IMG/VR virus record: IMGVR_UViG_3300032322_001011
Span: 20,696-84,695 of that record
Strand: one strand, 5' to 3'
DNA length: 64,000 nucleotides
Source of the DNA: a virus
Made by a program: the position numbers and the translations under genes. Below the pieces are notes generated by a model. The model made no database searches, was not told the DNA's origin, and saw only the letters and a list, made by a program, of their open reading frames with translations. Positions 31,918 through 41,362 of the stretch are shown piece after piece (within the stretch, counting starts at the first letter, position 1; each line of letters starts with the position of its first letter).

Positions 31918-33743
31918 CAGTTAATCCTTTTCTTTTCAAGGTACGCAGGGGACAATGAAACTGATTTCCATAGTTGTTCGTCATCTGCTTGAAGACCCCT
32001 GTATGACTTAACTATTTTCTGTGGAGCGTACAAGGTTTGACCACCACGTGTTACTTTAATGTTTATTTCAAGATCAACATTAAACTTGTCTTGGTTAAAT
32101 GGTATTGGCAAGTTAGCAATTGGGCGTTCCCATTTATAGTGCGCTTCGTAATCATCATCACTTGCCAAACCAAAATAACAAGTGTCTGAGAAAGTATTAC
32201 TTACATCATATTTTGTATGAAAGTCTTGACAACTTAATGTAAATGGAGAACTAGACGTACCCCAAGACGATAGTGATATGCCACCAGTTGCTGCTGACGG
32301 TGGAGCACCAGTTTTGTATGTCCAACTACCACCAGCACTTGTTGGAATTGTTGACCTAGAGTTTGAAGCACCATCTACGTAAGAATGCCACCAAATCTTT
32401 ATTCTTCCAGAAAAAGTAATTGATAATCCACCACCAGTTTTACCTTTTGCAGTTGCTGCTTGGTAGAAGTCATGTCCTTTTTGTGAAACTTCAGAAGTGA
32501 AGTTAAAGATTTGGTCATTCTTTGCATTGTTAAAGATTGAGTCAATCAGACTTCTAGGTCCATTTTTTCCTTCTTGCCAATAAACTGTTCTAAAGAAGTT
32601 TTCCATTCCTTGTTGGGTTTGGGCAACAATTGCTTTGTCTGCTGCTGTCTGTGTCCCAGTAACAACTGGAGCACCAGTCCCTGGGTCTGATGAAACATCC
32701 AGTGTTGACAAGAACGTATTCTTTTGGGCAAAGCCAAAGTACAGTGCTTGTATTTGCAAACCTACAAGAGCCTGAGTAGGAACCATGTTTGGTGTGAACT
32801 TGTTAAATACGACCTGGCTACTCATTACAAAGCCTTCAATCATAAACAATTCAGATATCAATAAACGAATAGGTGTTGGAACCAAGAACGCCTTGTTACC
32901 CATGTTTGAAGCAAACGGTCCTAATTTTGCAGAATTAAATCCTGACGCAGCATCAGTGCTTGATGTATCTGTTTCATCTTTTCCTGTAGTGCTATTACCA
33001 GTTGAGGTAGTTTTAAATGCTGATGCATTTTCAATTAAGTCTTGTGCTATACCTTGACCAATAATGTCATCAAGAATTTTAAGGTCTGCAAGAACACCTA
33101 TTTCTGTAACCCATTTTGGATCATACTGTTCTGTAATGTAGGCTGCTGGATTAGTTGCAATGTTACTTGTTTCGTAAGAATTACCTTTAAGTAACTTCCC
33201 ATCTTCCCCACGGTACATATTTGTAGCAACTTCTGCTTCACGGTTAAATAGCAATTCAATTGAGAATGTTGATTGACCAGGAATAGGTTGAGCAAGTTGG
33301 TCTGGGCTTTGGTTAAAAAAGAACTGCATGTCGTAGTTTGCTTGAACACTGCGACTAATTGTTTGTGGGTTGAATTGAAAGTTGCAACGCAAGGTGTCTA
33401 AGGTTGGAGAACCTTTGACATGGTTGTAGTACTCAGTAAGTCTACGAATATACCCACGTTTAATTCCAAGTTTTGTTGAGTCTGTATTACTGTCATTTAA
33501 GGTAGCAATACGCTCTGCTGGTGTTGGGTATATGAATGGGGGATTTTTCTTTGAATATTGTGTATCTTCAGTAGCCTGTTCTCCCCATTTGATATCACTT
33601 TTAACACCAGCAGAGGGTGGTGGCGATGGTGATGTGACCTTACCAGCAGCCTTAATTGCGGCAGGGCCTTTACCTTGTGCTTTTGCAGCGATGGATGCCC
33701 AACGTGCTGCTTGTGCATCAATTGCTTTTTGATTGTCAGACAT
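31917..33743 (-). CDS. Tube-initiator/baseplate protein, contractile injection Afp7-like
   Basis: A 608-residue protein with a disordered Ala/Pro/Ser start. Near 115 it has LRCNFQFNPQTISRSVQANYD and PIPGQSTFSIELLFNREAEV, which resembles the tube-like domain (FQFNPE...) of extracellular contractile injection systems, where a LysM domain follows. Here LysM is the next separate gene. The C-terminus has another beta domain (GGGLSITFSGRIKIWWHSYVDG, FNVDLEINIKVTRGG). It probably joins the tube to the hub. Confidence 0.6.
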   Translation of the reverse strand: MSDNQKAIDAQAARWASIAAKAQGKGPAAIKAAGKVTSPSPPPSAGVKSDIKWGEQATEDTQYSKKNPPFIYPTPAERIATLNDSNTDSTKLGIKRGYIRRLTEYYNHVKGSPTLDTLRCNFQFNPQTISRSVQANYDMQFFFNQSPDQLAQPIPGQSTFSIELLFNREAEVATNMYRGEDGKLLKGNSYETSNIATNPAAYITEQYDPKWVTEIGVLADLKILDDIIGQGIAQDLIENASAFKTTSTGNSTTGKDETDTSSTDAASGFNSAKLGPFASNMGNKAFLVPTPIRLLISELFMIEGFVMSSQVVFNKFTPNMVPTQALVGLQIQALYFGFAQKNTFLSTLDVSSDPGTGAPVVTGTQTAADKAIVAQTQQGMENFFRTVYWQEGKNGPRSLIDSIFNNAKNDQIFNFTSEVSQKGHDFYQAATAKGKTGGGLSITFSGRIKIWWHSYVDGASNSRSTIPTSAGGSWTYKTGAPPSAATGGISLSSWGTSSSPFTLSCQDFHTKYDVSNTFSDTCYFGLASDDDYEAHYKWERPIANLPIPFNQDKFNVDLEINIKVTRGGQTLYAPQKIVKSYRGLQADDEQLWKSVSLSPAYLEKKRIN

Positions 33744-36478
33744 TAGTTAGTCCTCATTGCTTGTTTTTTAAGTTCCGTTTCAACCATCTTGATGATGTAT
33801 TCAGACAACTTACGTGCATCCCTTTCCGAACCACCACCACCAGTTAAGTTAATTACTGGGGCAATACTTATGTGGGTATCTCCACCTACTGCAACACTGG
33901 TTGAACCAGAACGAGTTGGTGCTCCCATTGGCATAGGGTCGCCTTTATCCACACCAGCAGATTTTGCGGCAGCCTGTGCTCGTGGCATCCAATCACCAGT
34001 TTTTGCTAAAGCATCACCCTTAATACCCCAAGGCGCTAGGTTCTTACTAACACCACCACTAAGAATCCATGCTGCTTTTACGTTTGTTTCTGGGTCAAAC
34101 AAATCTTCGTATTTGCTAATATTAAATTTCTTTAGACGATCAGGTCCAAGTTTTCCAAGCATGTTGATTTGGAAAAGACCATATGAGTTATCTGGTGGTT
34201 TTCCGTTGTGTGCTCTTGGCTTCCAATTGGATTCACGACCAGCAATAGCAAGCATGTTTACTAGATGATCGCCACGGAACCCTCTCTTATACAAGAGTTT
34301 TGCAAGGTCTTCTCCCTTCATTGATCCAGCAGAAAGGGTATAACTTGTTTGGTTAGTTTGTAATGTTGAATCAACATTAGTATTCCCAGAATACTTTGAG
34401 TACTTAGTACTAACACTAGTTACTTGGTTTCTGCTTTGGAGAACACTCATTTGCTCAACAGTACCAAGCCCTTGATATGCATCATACGTTGTTGGCTTGT
34501 TTGAAACGCTTTGTGATTGGTATTTATCTCCAACAACATCAGAACCAATTGGTTGTCCTGTAGCGTTATCTATTGCTACAGCACCACGAGAAGAACCAGC
34601 AGGCATACCCCATTGAGCGCCACCTTTTTCATAATCAAATCGTGAGTTAGGAAGTTCTGCTGGTTGTACGTGCCAAGGTTCACCGTTTACACCAGCAAAT
34701 GTTTTAAGACCGTATCTTCCAGCATTTTCTTGTACCCAATCAAGATCACCTACAAGGTCAGCAGCAAGACCAATTTCGTGCATAGAGTGTCCTGGGGGAG
34801 TTGCAGGAGCACCAGATACACGCTTCCAGTTTTCACCTTCCCAATTAACTTCACCGTTAGGGTCTTTCTTGTATCGTGACAAGAACAATTGACGCTGTTC
34901 TGATTCAGAACGAGAACCTTGACCAATACCTACGTTTGGGTTGTCTGCGATCATTTGGAACAAACGATCCCTAAACTTAGAATTCAAACCACGTACAGTA
35001 CTGCTATTTTGCATTTGGCTAAACGAGATTCGGCTCTTTCCATATGTTGGAACCATCGTGTCACCAGCAGGCATGCTTCCGTCACCCATAGCCAGTTGTC
35101 CACCAAGCATCATTAGTGGGACACCAAATGCTGCGCCAGCACCAGTCATTGAAGCAATACCACCACCAAGCATCATGGCAGCGCCAAGTCCTTTTCGTGC
35201 TAGTCCACCTTTAGTACTAATTCCAACACCAATTATTCCACGGAGTTTGTGTTCAAAATCTGCCAATGCTTTTGTTGTTGCTTGAATACCCTTTTCCATT
35301 TTGGCGTAGTTATCAGCCTGATCTTTATAAAACTGCTCATCACGCTTATCTTTAACCATTGTGGTCTTCTCTGCTTGAGTAGCAAAGTTATCCTCAATGC
35401 CCATCAACTTACGTTGGGCGGCGCTTGATGGGTCGTAATCACCTTTTCCACCCTTACTGCGGTAGGTGTTATTTCCTTCAGCATAATCAAATACCAAGTT
35501 TTGAATGTCTTCACTAACACCCATTGCAGACAAACGAGTACGGGTTACCGAACCACTTTGCCTTGCGCCTTTAACTAACGTAGGGTTAGAAAGCAGACCA
35601 GAGTTTCTTGCAATGTCTTTTACAACTTGGTCTATTGAACGCTGTTTGCCACCAGGCCCATAAAGACCAGTACCAAGCATCATGGTCATTCGGTTGTTGG
35701 TTTGTGCAGAGCCAAGGTTTTGAGCCATACCTGCAATGTCACCTGTGCTTAGTGAGAACCCAGACAACGCACGAAGACCTTCAACTCCAGCCACGTTTTG
35801 TTGGGCGTTAATACCAGTTTGTGCTTGCAACGCAAGTAGTGTGTTAATTCCACCTTCACCAAGCATTCTTCCAGTCATTGGTTGGCGAACTTGGGATTGG
35901 TATTGCTGTTGACTAATACCCATCACTTGCTGATAATAAACACCTAACTTGTCAGCACTCTGTGCTTTTGCATAACCAGAGTTGGCACGAGTATCCATTG
36001 CTTGTAGTGCTGTTGATAGTATTTGGGTTAGCCCAGCAAATGCTCCAGAACCACGCACTGGTCCATCATCTACTCCACCGTATCCACCACCACTAGGGGC
36101 TGTTGGAGATGGAAGTACAAACGTATTTCGTGGAGCATAAATTTGTGGAGCAGAGATTGCGTTTGCGCTGGTGTTGTTTAGAAATGGGTTTACAGCAGCA
36201 CTGTATTGAGTCTTACCCCCACCAGCAGCAGCACCACCTGAAAGGTTTGAAAGGTTTAGTCCTGCAATCTTGGCAAGTGTTCTGTAAGTAGTATCTAACT
36301 TAGTGTTAATTGAAGAAAGGTTTTGATTCAAATACATAAAAGACGATTTGATATCTTTTACGTTTGTAGACATTTCCTTTAAAGATTGGTTGTCTATTTT
36401 AAAGCGAGCACGAATATCGGCAGCAGCGCTGCCTCGTGGGATTGACCCTCGCCCTCCAGTTAAATCATTTTCAGCCAT
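33743..36478 (-). CDS. Tape measure protein with M15 peptidase and lysozyme-like domains
   Basis: A 911-residue protein. The N-terminal 80 residues have heptads (IDNQSLKEMSTNVKDIKSSFMYLNQNLSSIN). Near 118 lies SANAISAPQIYAP, a motif shared with two disordered proteins at 5016 and 7297. A hydrophobic Gly/Met-rich stretch is near 435-470. An M15-type peptidase follows, with SMHEIGLAADL near 563 and EPWHVQP near 599. A lysozyme/SLT-like domain has AGRESNW near 744 and SYGLFQIN near 765. It sets tail length and likely cuts peptidoglycan peptides and glycans during DNA entry. It follows the frameshift open frame by TAATG. Confidence 0.85.
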   Translation of the reverse strand: MAENDLTGGRGSIPRGSAAADIRARFKIDNQSLKEMSTNVKDIKSSFMYLNQNLSSINTKLDTTYRTLAKIAGLNLSNLSGGAAAGGGKTQYSAAVNPFLNNTSANAISAPQIYAPRNTFVLPSPTAPSGGGYGGVDDGPVRGSGAFAGLTQILSTALQAMDTRANSGYAKAQSADKLGVYYQQVMGISQQQYQSQVRQPMTGRMLGEGGINTLLALQAQTGINAQQNVAGVEGLRALSGFSLSTGDIAGMAQNLGSAQTNNRMTMMLGTGLYGPGGKQRSIDQVVKDIARNSGLLSNPTLVKGARQSGSVTRTRLSAMGVSEDIQNLVFDYAEGNNTYRSKGGKGDYDPSSAAQRKLMGIEDNFATQAEKTTMVKDKRDEQFYKDQADNYAKMEKGIQATTKALADFEHKLRGIIGVGISTKGGLARKGLGAAMMLGGGIASMTGAGAAFGVPLMMLGGQLAMGDGSMPAGDTMVPTYGKSRISFSQMQNSSTVRGLNSKFRDRLFQMIADNPNVGIGQGSRSESEQRQLFLSRYKKDPNGEVNWEGENWKRVSGAPATPPGHSMHEIGLAADLVGDLDWVQENAGRYGLKTFAGVNGEPWHVQPAELPNSRFDYEKGGAQWGMPAGSSRGAVAIDNATGQPIGSDVVGDKYQSQSVSNKPTTYDAYQGLGTVEQMSVLQSRNQVTSVSTKYSKYSGNTNVDSTLQTNQTSYTLSAGSMKGEDLAKLLYKRGFRGDHLVNMLAIAGRESNWKPRAHNGKPPDNSYGLFQINMLGKLGPDRLKKFNISKYEDLFDPETNVKAAWILSGGVSKNLAPWGIKGDALAKTGDWMPRAQAAAKSAGVDKGDPMPMGAPTRSGSTSVAVGGDTHISIAPVINLTGGGGSERDARKLSEYIIKMVETELKKQAMRTN

Positions 36479-36648
36479 TACGACTCCTGTTTACGCCATC
36501 TACTCATTGCTGACCAGTAAGTTCTTTGTCTTACAGTCATCGTTTTTATATCGTTGAGCGAGAAGCCCTTGTAGACAGATGCAATTGAATCGTATTCCCA
36601 ATATGTTACTACTAAATTAGCCGAATAGAAGTGAGGCCCAGTTGAGCA
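36478..36648 (-). CDS. Frameshifted C-terminal extension of the tail assembly chaperone
   Basis: After the stop of the chaperone gene at 36617, another frame stays open to TAATG at the tape measure start. It reads VVTYWEYDSIASVYKGFSLN, then DIKTMTVRQRTYWSAMSRWR, typical of the helical second part of tail assembly chaperones. There is no ATG, GTG or TTG start before the conserved part. The two frames overlap only at 36617-36648. A +1 (or -2) ribosomal shift there would join them. No standard slippery heptamer is obvious. Confidence 0.6.
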   Translation of the reverse strand, partial: CSTGPHFYSANLVVTYWEYDSIASVYKGFSLNDIKTMTVRQRTYWSAMSRWRKQES

Positions 36649-37411
36649 TTACAGGGAATTGCTTTTCGCAATGGGCGCAGTGGGCTTCCACCTCCTTGAT
36701 TTCTGGGCCAGGTTGTGCTTCTAATAGGGCTTCAATAATCTTTGCTCGGTCCTTCATACCTAACTTTTTTGCCCAAGCCAATGGGTTTGCTGGCTTGTTA
36801 CCGTCTTCCCAAACGGCACAACGGGAAATAAGAATGGTATTTTGCTCAGGTACTGTCTTAGCCTTAACGCTTACATATTGTGTATCTGCACCAGAAACCA
36901 ATCGGAAACTTTGTGATGTCCCATCACGCATAACAATTGTTACACCGTCATGCGTTGAATTTGATCCTTGTTTAATTGGGAATTCAGAGACATTGATATG
37001 GACATCGTTTGACTTTTCACAGTGTGGGCAAAACATTTGATACTCACGGTTTTCACCGTACGTTGCTTTCACCGTAGCCAAGAACAGCATGTCTCGGTCA
37101 CCAATAATTAGGTTGTCAATAACCGATGGGTTATCTTCAATTTTGATGTTTCCGATACTGGCAACACTGCGCTTAAGCAATGCTGACATGTACTTAGCGT
37201 ACAAGTAGTCATCATCGGACTCCATTGAAGCAAGGGCTTCCTCGTCTTCACCAGTAAGTTCTTTTACTGTAGCGAGTGTTTCCCACTCCTTAGTTTCAGG
37301 GTTTTGAACACCCCTGAACAACTCAATGGTCGTTTCAGGGGCGTTCTCAATCCGTGGAACTGGGTCCGTCATTGCGGCGTTTACTGCTGCTGCTTCCGAT
37401 TGTGTAGACAT
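36617..37411 (-). CDS. Tail assembly chaperone / baseplate hub assembly protein with two Cys pairs
   Basis: A 264-residue protein: a polar start, then VKELTGEDEEALASMESDDDYLYAKYMSALLKRSVASIG, LIIGDRDMLFLATVKATYGENREY, CPHC near 123, and CAHCEKQFPV near 246. The two Cys pairs likely bind one zinc. T4-like tail/baseplate assembly chaperones have this layout, and its position between tube and tape measure is where chaperones lie. It probably coats the tape measure during tail assembly. See the frameshift entry for its longer form. Confidence 0.72.
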   Translation of the reverse strand: MSTQSEAAAVNAAMTDPVPRIENAPETTIELFRGVQNPETKEWETLATVKELTGEDEEALASMESDDDYLYAKYMSALLKRSVASIGNIKIEDNPSVIDNLIIGDRDMLFLATVKATYGENREYQMFCPHCEKSNDVHINVSEFPIKQGSNSTHDGVTIVMRDGTSQSFRLVSGADTQYVSVKAKTVPEQNTILISRCAVWEDGNKPANPLAWAKKLGMKDRAKIIEALLEAQPGPEIKEVEAHCAHCEKQFPVMLNWASLLFG

Positions 37412-37439
37412 TTATTCTCCTAGTTATTAAATATGTTAT

Positions 37440-38084
37440 TTAGTTATATGCGTCAATATTTGCAATCTCATCTTGCTTCCATGCAACATGGAAACCTTCG
37501 TGGTGCATAACCATTGACTGTACCATGATTCCGTTGTCACCAGCGTTGAGATCGCTAAGTGCATACGTTCCAGGCCATGCGTTGAACAATTTGTAAGCCA
37601 ACTTTACGTTTCCTGGCTTAATGTTTACTGAGCCACCATCGCCACTGTCGTACGAGTAGTTGGTGTCTCCACCTTGTACTTGACCAGTAAATGGGTGATC
37701 GTAAATCTTTACAATGATGTTGCAACGGTAATTAGCGTCATCACCAATTGATCCGCCATCAAATCCACCTACACCACCGCTAACCCATGCATGCATGAAC
37801 TTTTGCCATTTCCAAAGAGCATCTTGGTTAGCAAACGCACCTCGTGCAAATGATACTGGTGGGAAGTCAGTAAGACCGATCATCTTGTGGGTGTGTGTAT
37901 TCATACCACCCTCACGGTAAGGGATTACTTCGTTGTTAACGGCAAGACCGCCCATTGAAGCGAATCCTAGGTCACCAATGCCAGTTACCAACTGCTTGAG
38001 TCGGTCATCCAACGGAACAAAGTTAACAGTGAACTTAAAGTTACGTAGTGGATCAGTGCGTGTTGTTTTTGCTTGTAATGCCAT
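37440..38084 (-). CDS. Tail tube protein, gp19-like
   Basis: A 214-residue protein: DPLRNFKFTVNFVPLD at the start, IGDLGFASMGGLAVNNEVIPYREGGMNTHTHKMIG near 36, WKFMHAW-like helix near 92, and KLFNAWPGTYALSDLNAGDNGIMVQSMVMHHEGF at the end. This is the T4 gp19-type tube pattern. It is polymerised inside the sheath. It lies 9 bases after the sheath gene. Confidence 0.92.
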   Translation of the reverse strand: MALQAKTTRTDPLRNFKFTVNFVPLDDRLKQLVTGIGDLGFASMGGLAVNNEVIPYREGGMNTHTHKMIGLTDFPPVSFARGAFANQDALWKWQKFMHAWVSGGVGGFDGGSIGDDANYRCNIIVKIYDHPFTGQVQGGDTNYSYDSGDGGSVNIKPGNVKLAYKLFNAWPGTYALSDLNAGDNGIMVQSMVMHHEGFHVAWKQDEIANIDAYN

Positions 38085-38092
38085 GATTTCTC

Positions 38093-39640
38093 CTAGGCGT
38101 TAGTAGTTACGGATGAACCACCAGTCCACTGACTGATAGTAATTACAATGAATTCAGCAGGAGACTGCAAAGCGACTCCGATAGTTACGTTTACTTTTCC
38201 GTCTTCAATATCTGCTTGCGTGTTGTTTGTTGAGTTACAGATTACGTAGAATGCTTCGCTAGTCGTCTTACCTTTAAGACCCCCAGTTCCCCAGAAGGTG
38301 GTAAGAAGAGCCGAAACACGAACAGTGATGTCTGACCACAAACGCTGATCGTTTGGCTCAAACAAAGCAAACTGTGTCTTAGCCTTAACAGCATCCTTAA
38401 GGTAGTTCAACGAACGGCGAACCGTGATGTACTTTTCAGAAGTGTTACGGGCAAGTGTACGTGAACCATTGATGATTACACCAACACCAGGTACTACGTT
38501 AAACAAGTTAATTTGACTTTCCTTGTAAACAGTTCCTTGCTGAGTCTCGGTGAGGTTTCCAACAAGACCGTATACGTTACGGATGTCCAATGAGTAACCA
38601 GCAGGTGCTTTTGAAACACCACGGGCGATCTCTGAGCGAACCATTGCACCAACTACTGCACCACCAGCATAGGTGTTGCGGATTGCAGCAGCACCAGTCT
38701 TCTTAGGATCAAACATCTTAAGTGCTGGTCCGTAAACTGCTGCGTAACTTGACTTGGTGTATCCCGATACAGCACTCTGCAATTGGTCTGCTGTTGTAGC
38801 GGTAAGTGGGGTGTCAACAATAAGCATTGAGTTTCCACGTGTTTGCATTACCGTAATGGCATTGTTAATAATTGTTGATGAGGTTTGACCCACCAAGTTA
38901 AACAATAGTCCAGATGTAATTGTTTCATGAGACTCAACAGCGTTTTCCCAGTCAGTTGCGTCAATTGCGCCTCCACCCTCAGAACCGTTTGTAAAGGATG
39001 TTGTTGCAACATAGTCGTTAGCAGCAATCCCAGTTACGGTAAGGGCGGCTCCAGCAGCAACAGTTGCTACTGTTGATGCACTTACGTATGATGAGTAAAG
39101 ATCAAGAACTGTATCAATGTACCGAACATTTTCTGGATCAACGGACAGGTTGTTCCAGCGTTCTACTTCAACACTGTTCAACTTTACAGTAAGGGTAAAC
39201 AACGAATCCTTGGTGACCTTTGGGGTTGTTTCTGGGGTAGTTAATGTTTCTGGATCAAAGGTGTAATCAACAGTTAGGTCGTTACCCCATGAACCTGCTG
39301 ATTTAGTTACCAACAGAACAAGGTTTCCAAGACTTCCACCAGTTGGCGTGGCAGTCAATGCACTCTGTGCAATTGTTGCGGTTGCGTCAATAACACGAGT
39401 AACGTATGCAGTTTGACCACCGTTAGCGAAGTAGTGGTAAACGGCGTAACCTAGATCATAGGCATTGCTCAAATCACCGAACAAACTTGTGTACTGGTTC
39501 CATGACGTAATCAGTGTTGGGGTGGTCGGACCACGGTCTGCAAGACCAACAAATGCAGCAGCAGTTGGTCCGTTGGTTGTTTGAATGTTAGTTGCAAACG
39601 TACCTTCCTGTACGTATACTCCTGGGCGTTCGTATGCCAT
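38093..39640 (-). CDS. Tail sheath protein
   Basis: A 515-residue protein starting AYERPGVYVQEGTFATNIQTTNGPTAAAFVGLADRGP, the sheath signature, then LGYAVYHYFANGGQTAYVTRV. The C-terminal part has NVYGLVGNLTETQQGTVYKESQINLFNVVPGVGVIINGSRTL and YITVRRSLNYLKDAVK. It contracts to drive the tube through the cell envelope. It shows that the phage has a contractile tail. Confidence 0.95.
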   Translation of the reverse strand: MAYERPGVYVQEGTFATNIQTTNGPTAAAFVGLADRGPTTPTLITSWNQYTSLFGDLSNAYDLGYAVYHYFANGGQTAYVTRVIDATATIAQSALTATPTGGSLGNLVLLVTKSAGSWGNDLTVDYTFDPETLTTPETTPKVTKDSLFTLTVKLNSVEVERWNNLSVDPENVRYIDTVLDLYSSYVSASTVATVAAGAALTVTGIAANDYVATTSFTNGSEGGGAIDATDWENAVESHETITSGLLFNLVGQTSSTIINNAITVMQTRGNSMLIVDTPLTATTADQLQSAVSGYTKSSYAAVYGPALKMFDPKKTGAAAIRNTYAGGAVVGAMVRSEIARGVSKAPAGYSLDIRNVYGLVGNLTETQQGTVYKESQINLFNVVPGVGVIINGSRTLARNTSEKYITVRRSLNYLKDAVKAKTQFALFEPNDQRLWSDITVRVSALLTTFWGTGGLKGKTTSEAFYVICNSTNNTQADIEDGKVNVTIGVALQSPAEFIVITISQWTGGSSVTTNA

Positions 39641-39675
39641 TATTGCTCCTAAAAGTTAGAGGGAATTAAAAAAAC

Positions 39676-40362
39676 TTACGGGTTAAAAACATAGGTCTGA
39701 GGGATAATTGTACTACTAATTTCTTGCACGGATTGAGTTCCTTGCAGTTGATCAAGCGTTAGATGCGTGATCTCTGCTGACATCTTGAGAGTTAATACCT
39801 TACGGAATATGCGCTTTCGGTAACCCGACTCCATATCCAGTAAGTCTGCGTTGGTCCAGTCAAGTAGGTCAAAACGGCGAACCGTATTGTCTGCTTGTAT
39901 TTGGATAGAGTTCCAACGAAATGGGGCAACCCTAGACATGATCCCAGCAGATAACTGACGGTCATGTAGGGCAGAACGTGAATAAATAGACACCTGGTAG
40001 AGTAAGTCTACGGGGATAAAATCATCTGCTATAACAAACTGCCCAGCCGATGCAGAGGTAGCACTTGCTGAAATGTGATCAGCCTCGCTAGGCCAGTAGT
40101 CAAAGAATGCTGGGTGGTCTACGAACATGTCGCTTTCTGTGGTGTCTGCGTAGATAAGGACATCAGAATGCTGACGCTCGGTAGCGTGAAGAACGTCAAT
40201 AAGTTCAATAGTGACAAATGGATATTCTCGCTCTGTTTCCCCTTCTGGGTATCGGAAGAAAACCTTTACTGGGCGGCGAGCATTACGATCATCGGTTACG
40301 TATAAGCCACTAAAACGAAGTTTAATAGCCTCGTCTTCGGCAAGGAGAAAACCAGTTCTCAT
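39676..40362 (-). CDS. Tail terminator or neck protein, putative
   Basis: A 228-residue alpha/beta protein (VFFRYPEGETEREYPFVTIELIDVLHATERQ, DLLYQVSIYSRSALHDRQLSAGIMSRV). The strand PFVTIELID and the LLYQVSIYSRS helix-strand are seen in tail terminator proteins. Position just before the sheath supports this. No family match is certain. Confidence 0.55.
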   Translation of the reverse strand: MRTGFLLAEDEAIKLRFSGLYVTDDRNARRPVKVFFRYPEGETEREYPFVTIELIDVLHATERQHSDVLIYADTTESDMFVDHPAFFDYWPSEADHISASATSASAGQFVIADDFIPVDLLYQVSIYSRSALHDRQLSAGIMSRVAPFRWNSIQIQADNTVRRFDLLDWTNADLLDMESGYRKRIFRKVLTLKMSAEITHLTLDQLQGTQSVQEISSTIIPQTYVFNP

Positions 40363-40775
40363 ATTCCGCCGTTTGTTCCTGTGAGTTTATCTAGGTCTTT
40401 GTTGATGCGCTTGGTCAAACGGGCAGCACCTTGAATGCATTGTTTACGCAGTATTGACCTAGCAGGGGGGCCAAACTCTAAAGCCGTGGCTTTTTGTCTA
40501 GATTCTCCAGTTACCTTATAGGAAAAGGTTTTATCTGATTTGTTGTAAGTGATATTAAAGTCATTTACTAATTCAGCATACTGGGCTTCATCGGTAATCA
40601 AGGCTTCTTTGGCTACCTTGACTTCAGCCTCAACTGCTCGGTTTACAATCTCGCCTAAGTATTCTTCTAGATTTAGCATTAAATCACCGTAAAAAGCAAT
40701 GGGTGAAGCGGTTCCCTGAACGTACTTATGCGTAGCAGAACTAAGGTTAATCTTGGTTTTAGGTTTGCCAGCCAT
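40359..40775 (-). CDS. Head-tail joining protein, HK97 gp10-like
   Basis: A 138-residue protein starting MAGKPKTKINLSS. I chose the ATG at 40775, which has GGAG five bases upstream; a GTG two codons earlier lacks one. It has a long helix (LGEIVNRAVEAEVKVAKEAL), a strand pair, and ATALEFGPPARSILRKQ, typical of gp10-like neck proteins where E-F-G-x-P-A-R-P/S-x-L/R recurs. It overlaps the next gene by four bases. Confidence 0.65.
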   Translation of the reverse strand: MAGKPKTKINLSSATHKYVQGTASPIAFYGDLMLNLEEYLGEIVNRAVEAEVKVAKEALITDEAQYAELVNDFNITYNKSDKTFSYKVTGESRQKATALEFGPPARSILRKQCIQGAARLTKRINKDLDKLTGTNGGI

Positions 40776-40803
40776 AGGCACTCCTTAGTTCTAGGCGATG
40801 TTT

Positions 40804-40821
40804 GCATGCCGCACGGCATGC
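40804..40821 (-). terminator. Perfect palindrome between neck genes
   Basis: GCATGCCG and CGGCATGC are separated by two bases, giving an 18-bp perfect palindrome that folds as a 7-bp stem with a four-base loop. It lies just after the stop at 40826. No U-tract follows, so it may tune expression between neck genes or be a protein-binding site. Confidence 0.45.
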
Positions 40822-40825
40822 TTTA

Positions 40826-41359
40826 TTAGTTTACCAGGAATGTAGGGAGTGTTGAAGGCCAAGGAAGATCATTGACTGACATCTCCTCTGGACCTGGATC
40901 AAAAGGCATTTCTTGATCAATATAAACTTCAATGCCTTCAACAACGATTAGTACATCGTCAGTTGCACGACCACGAACTCGGTACATTGACACTGCGTAA
41001 TAACGACCATCATAAAAGAACATGTCATTTAAATGGTTTTGGTATTCAAATGGATTAGTTAGACCAGCATCACGAGCATCTTGAATAGACAATACGGCGT
41101 TTACAATTTGAACAGGCTGGCGACCTTCAGGGATTGCTCTCTTGGTGTCTTCAGTTTCTGTAACCATAAGTACAGGAAGGGTTATCCCTTTTGCGTAAGT
41201 CTTTCCACCTGCCCCAGCATTTCCTTCGTCATAGATATCGTCAATAGTGCTTCCAGATTCAAAGTCAATAAACTCAAACCAGGTGATGTGCTCACCTACA
41301 TGGCGGTGGTATTGCCGATAATGCTTTCGTATTTGCCCAAGTTCTCTACGGGAGTCCAT
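40826..41359 (-). CDS. Neck/head-closure protein, putative
   Basis: A 177-residue protein: a basic start (RRELGQIRKHYRQYHRHVGEHITWFEF), a strand-rich middle (KGITLPVLMVTETEDTKRAIPEG, FEYQNHLNDMFFYDGRYYAVSMYRVRGRATDDVLIVVEGIEVYID) and a Pro-rich end. Strand order and location between connector and gp10-like genes fit a head-closure protein, by position mainly. Confidence 0.55.
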   Translation of the reverse strand: MDSRRELGQIRKHYRQYHRHVGEHITWFEFIDFESGSTIDDIYDEGNAGAGGKTYAKGITLPVLMVTETEDTKRAIPEGRQPVQIVNAVLSIQDARDAGLTNPFEYQNHLNDMFFYDGRYYAVSMYRVRGRATDDVLIVVEGIEVYIDQEMPFDPGPEEMSVNDLPWPSTLPTFLVN

Positions 41360-41362
41360 GAG

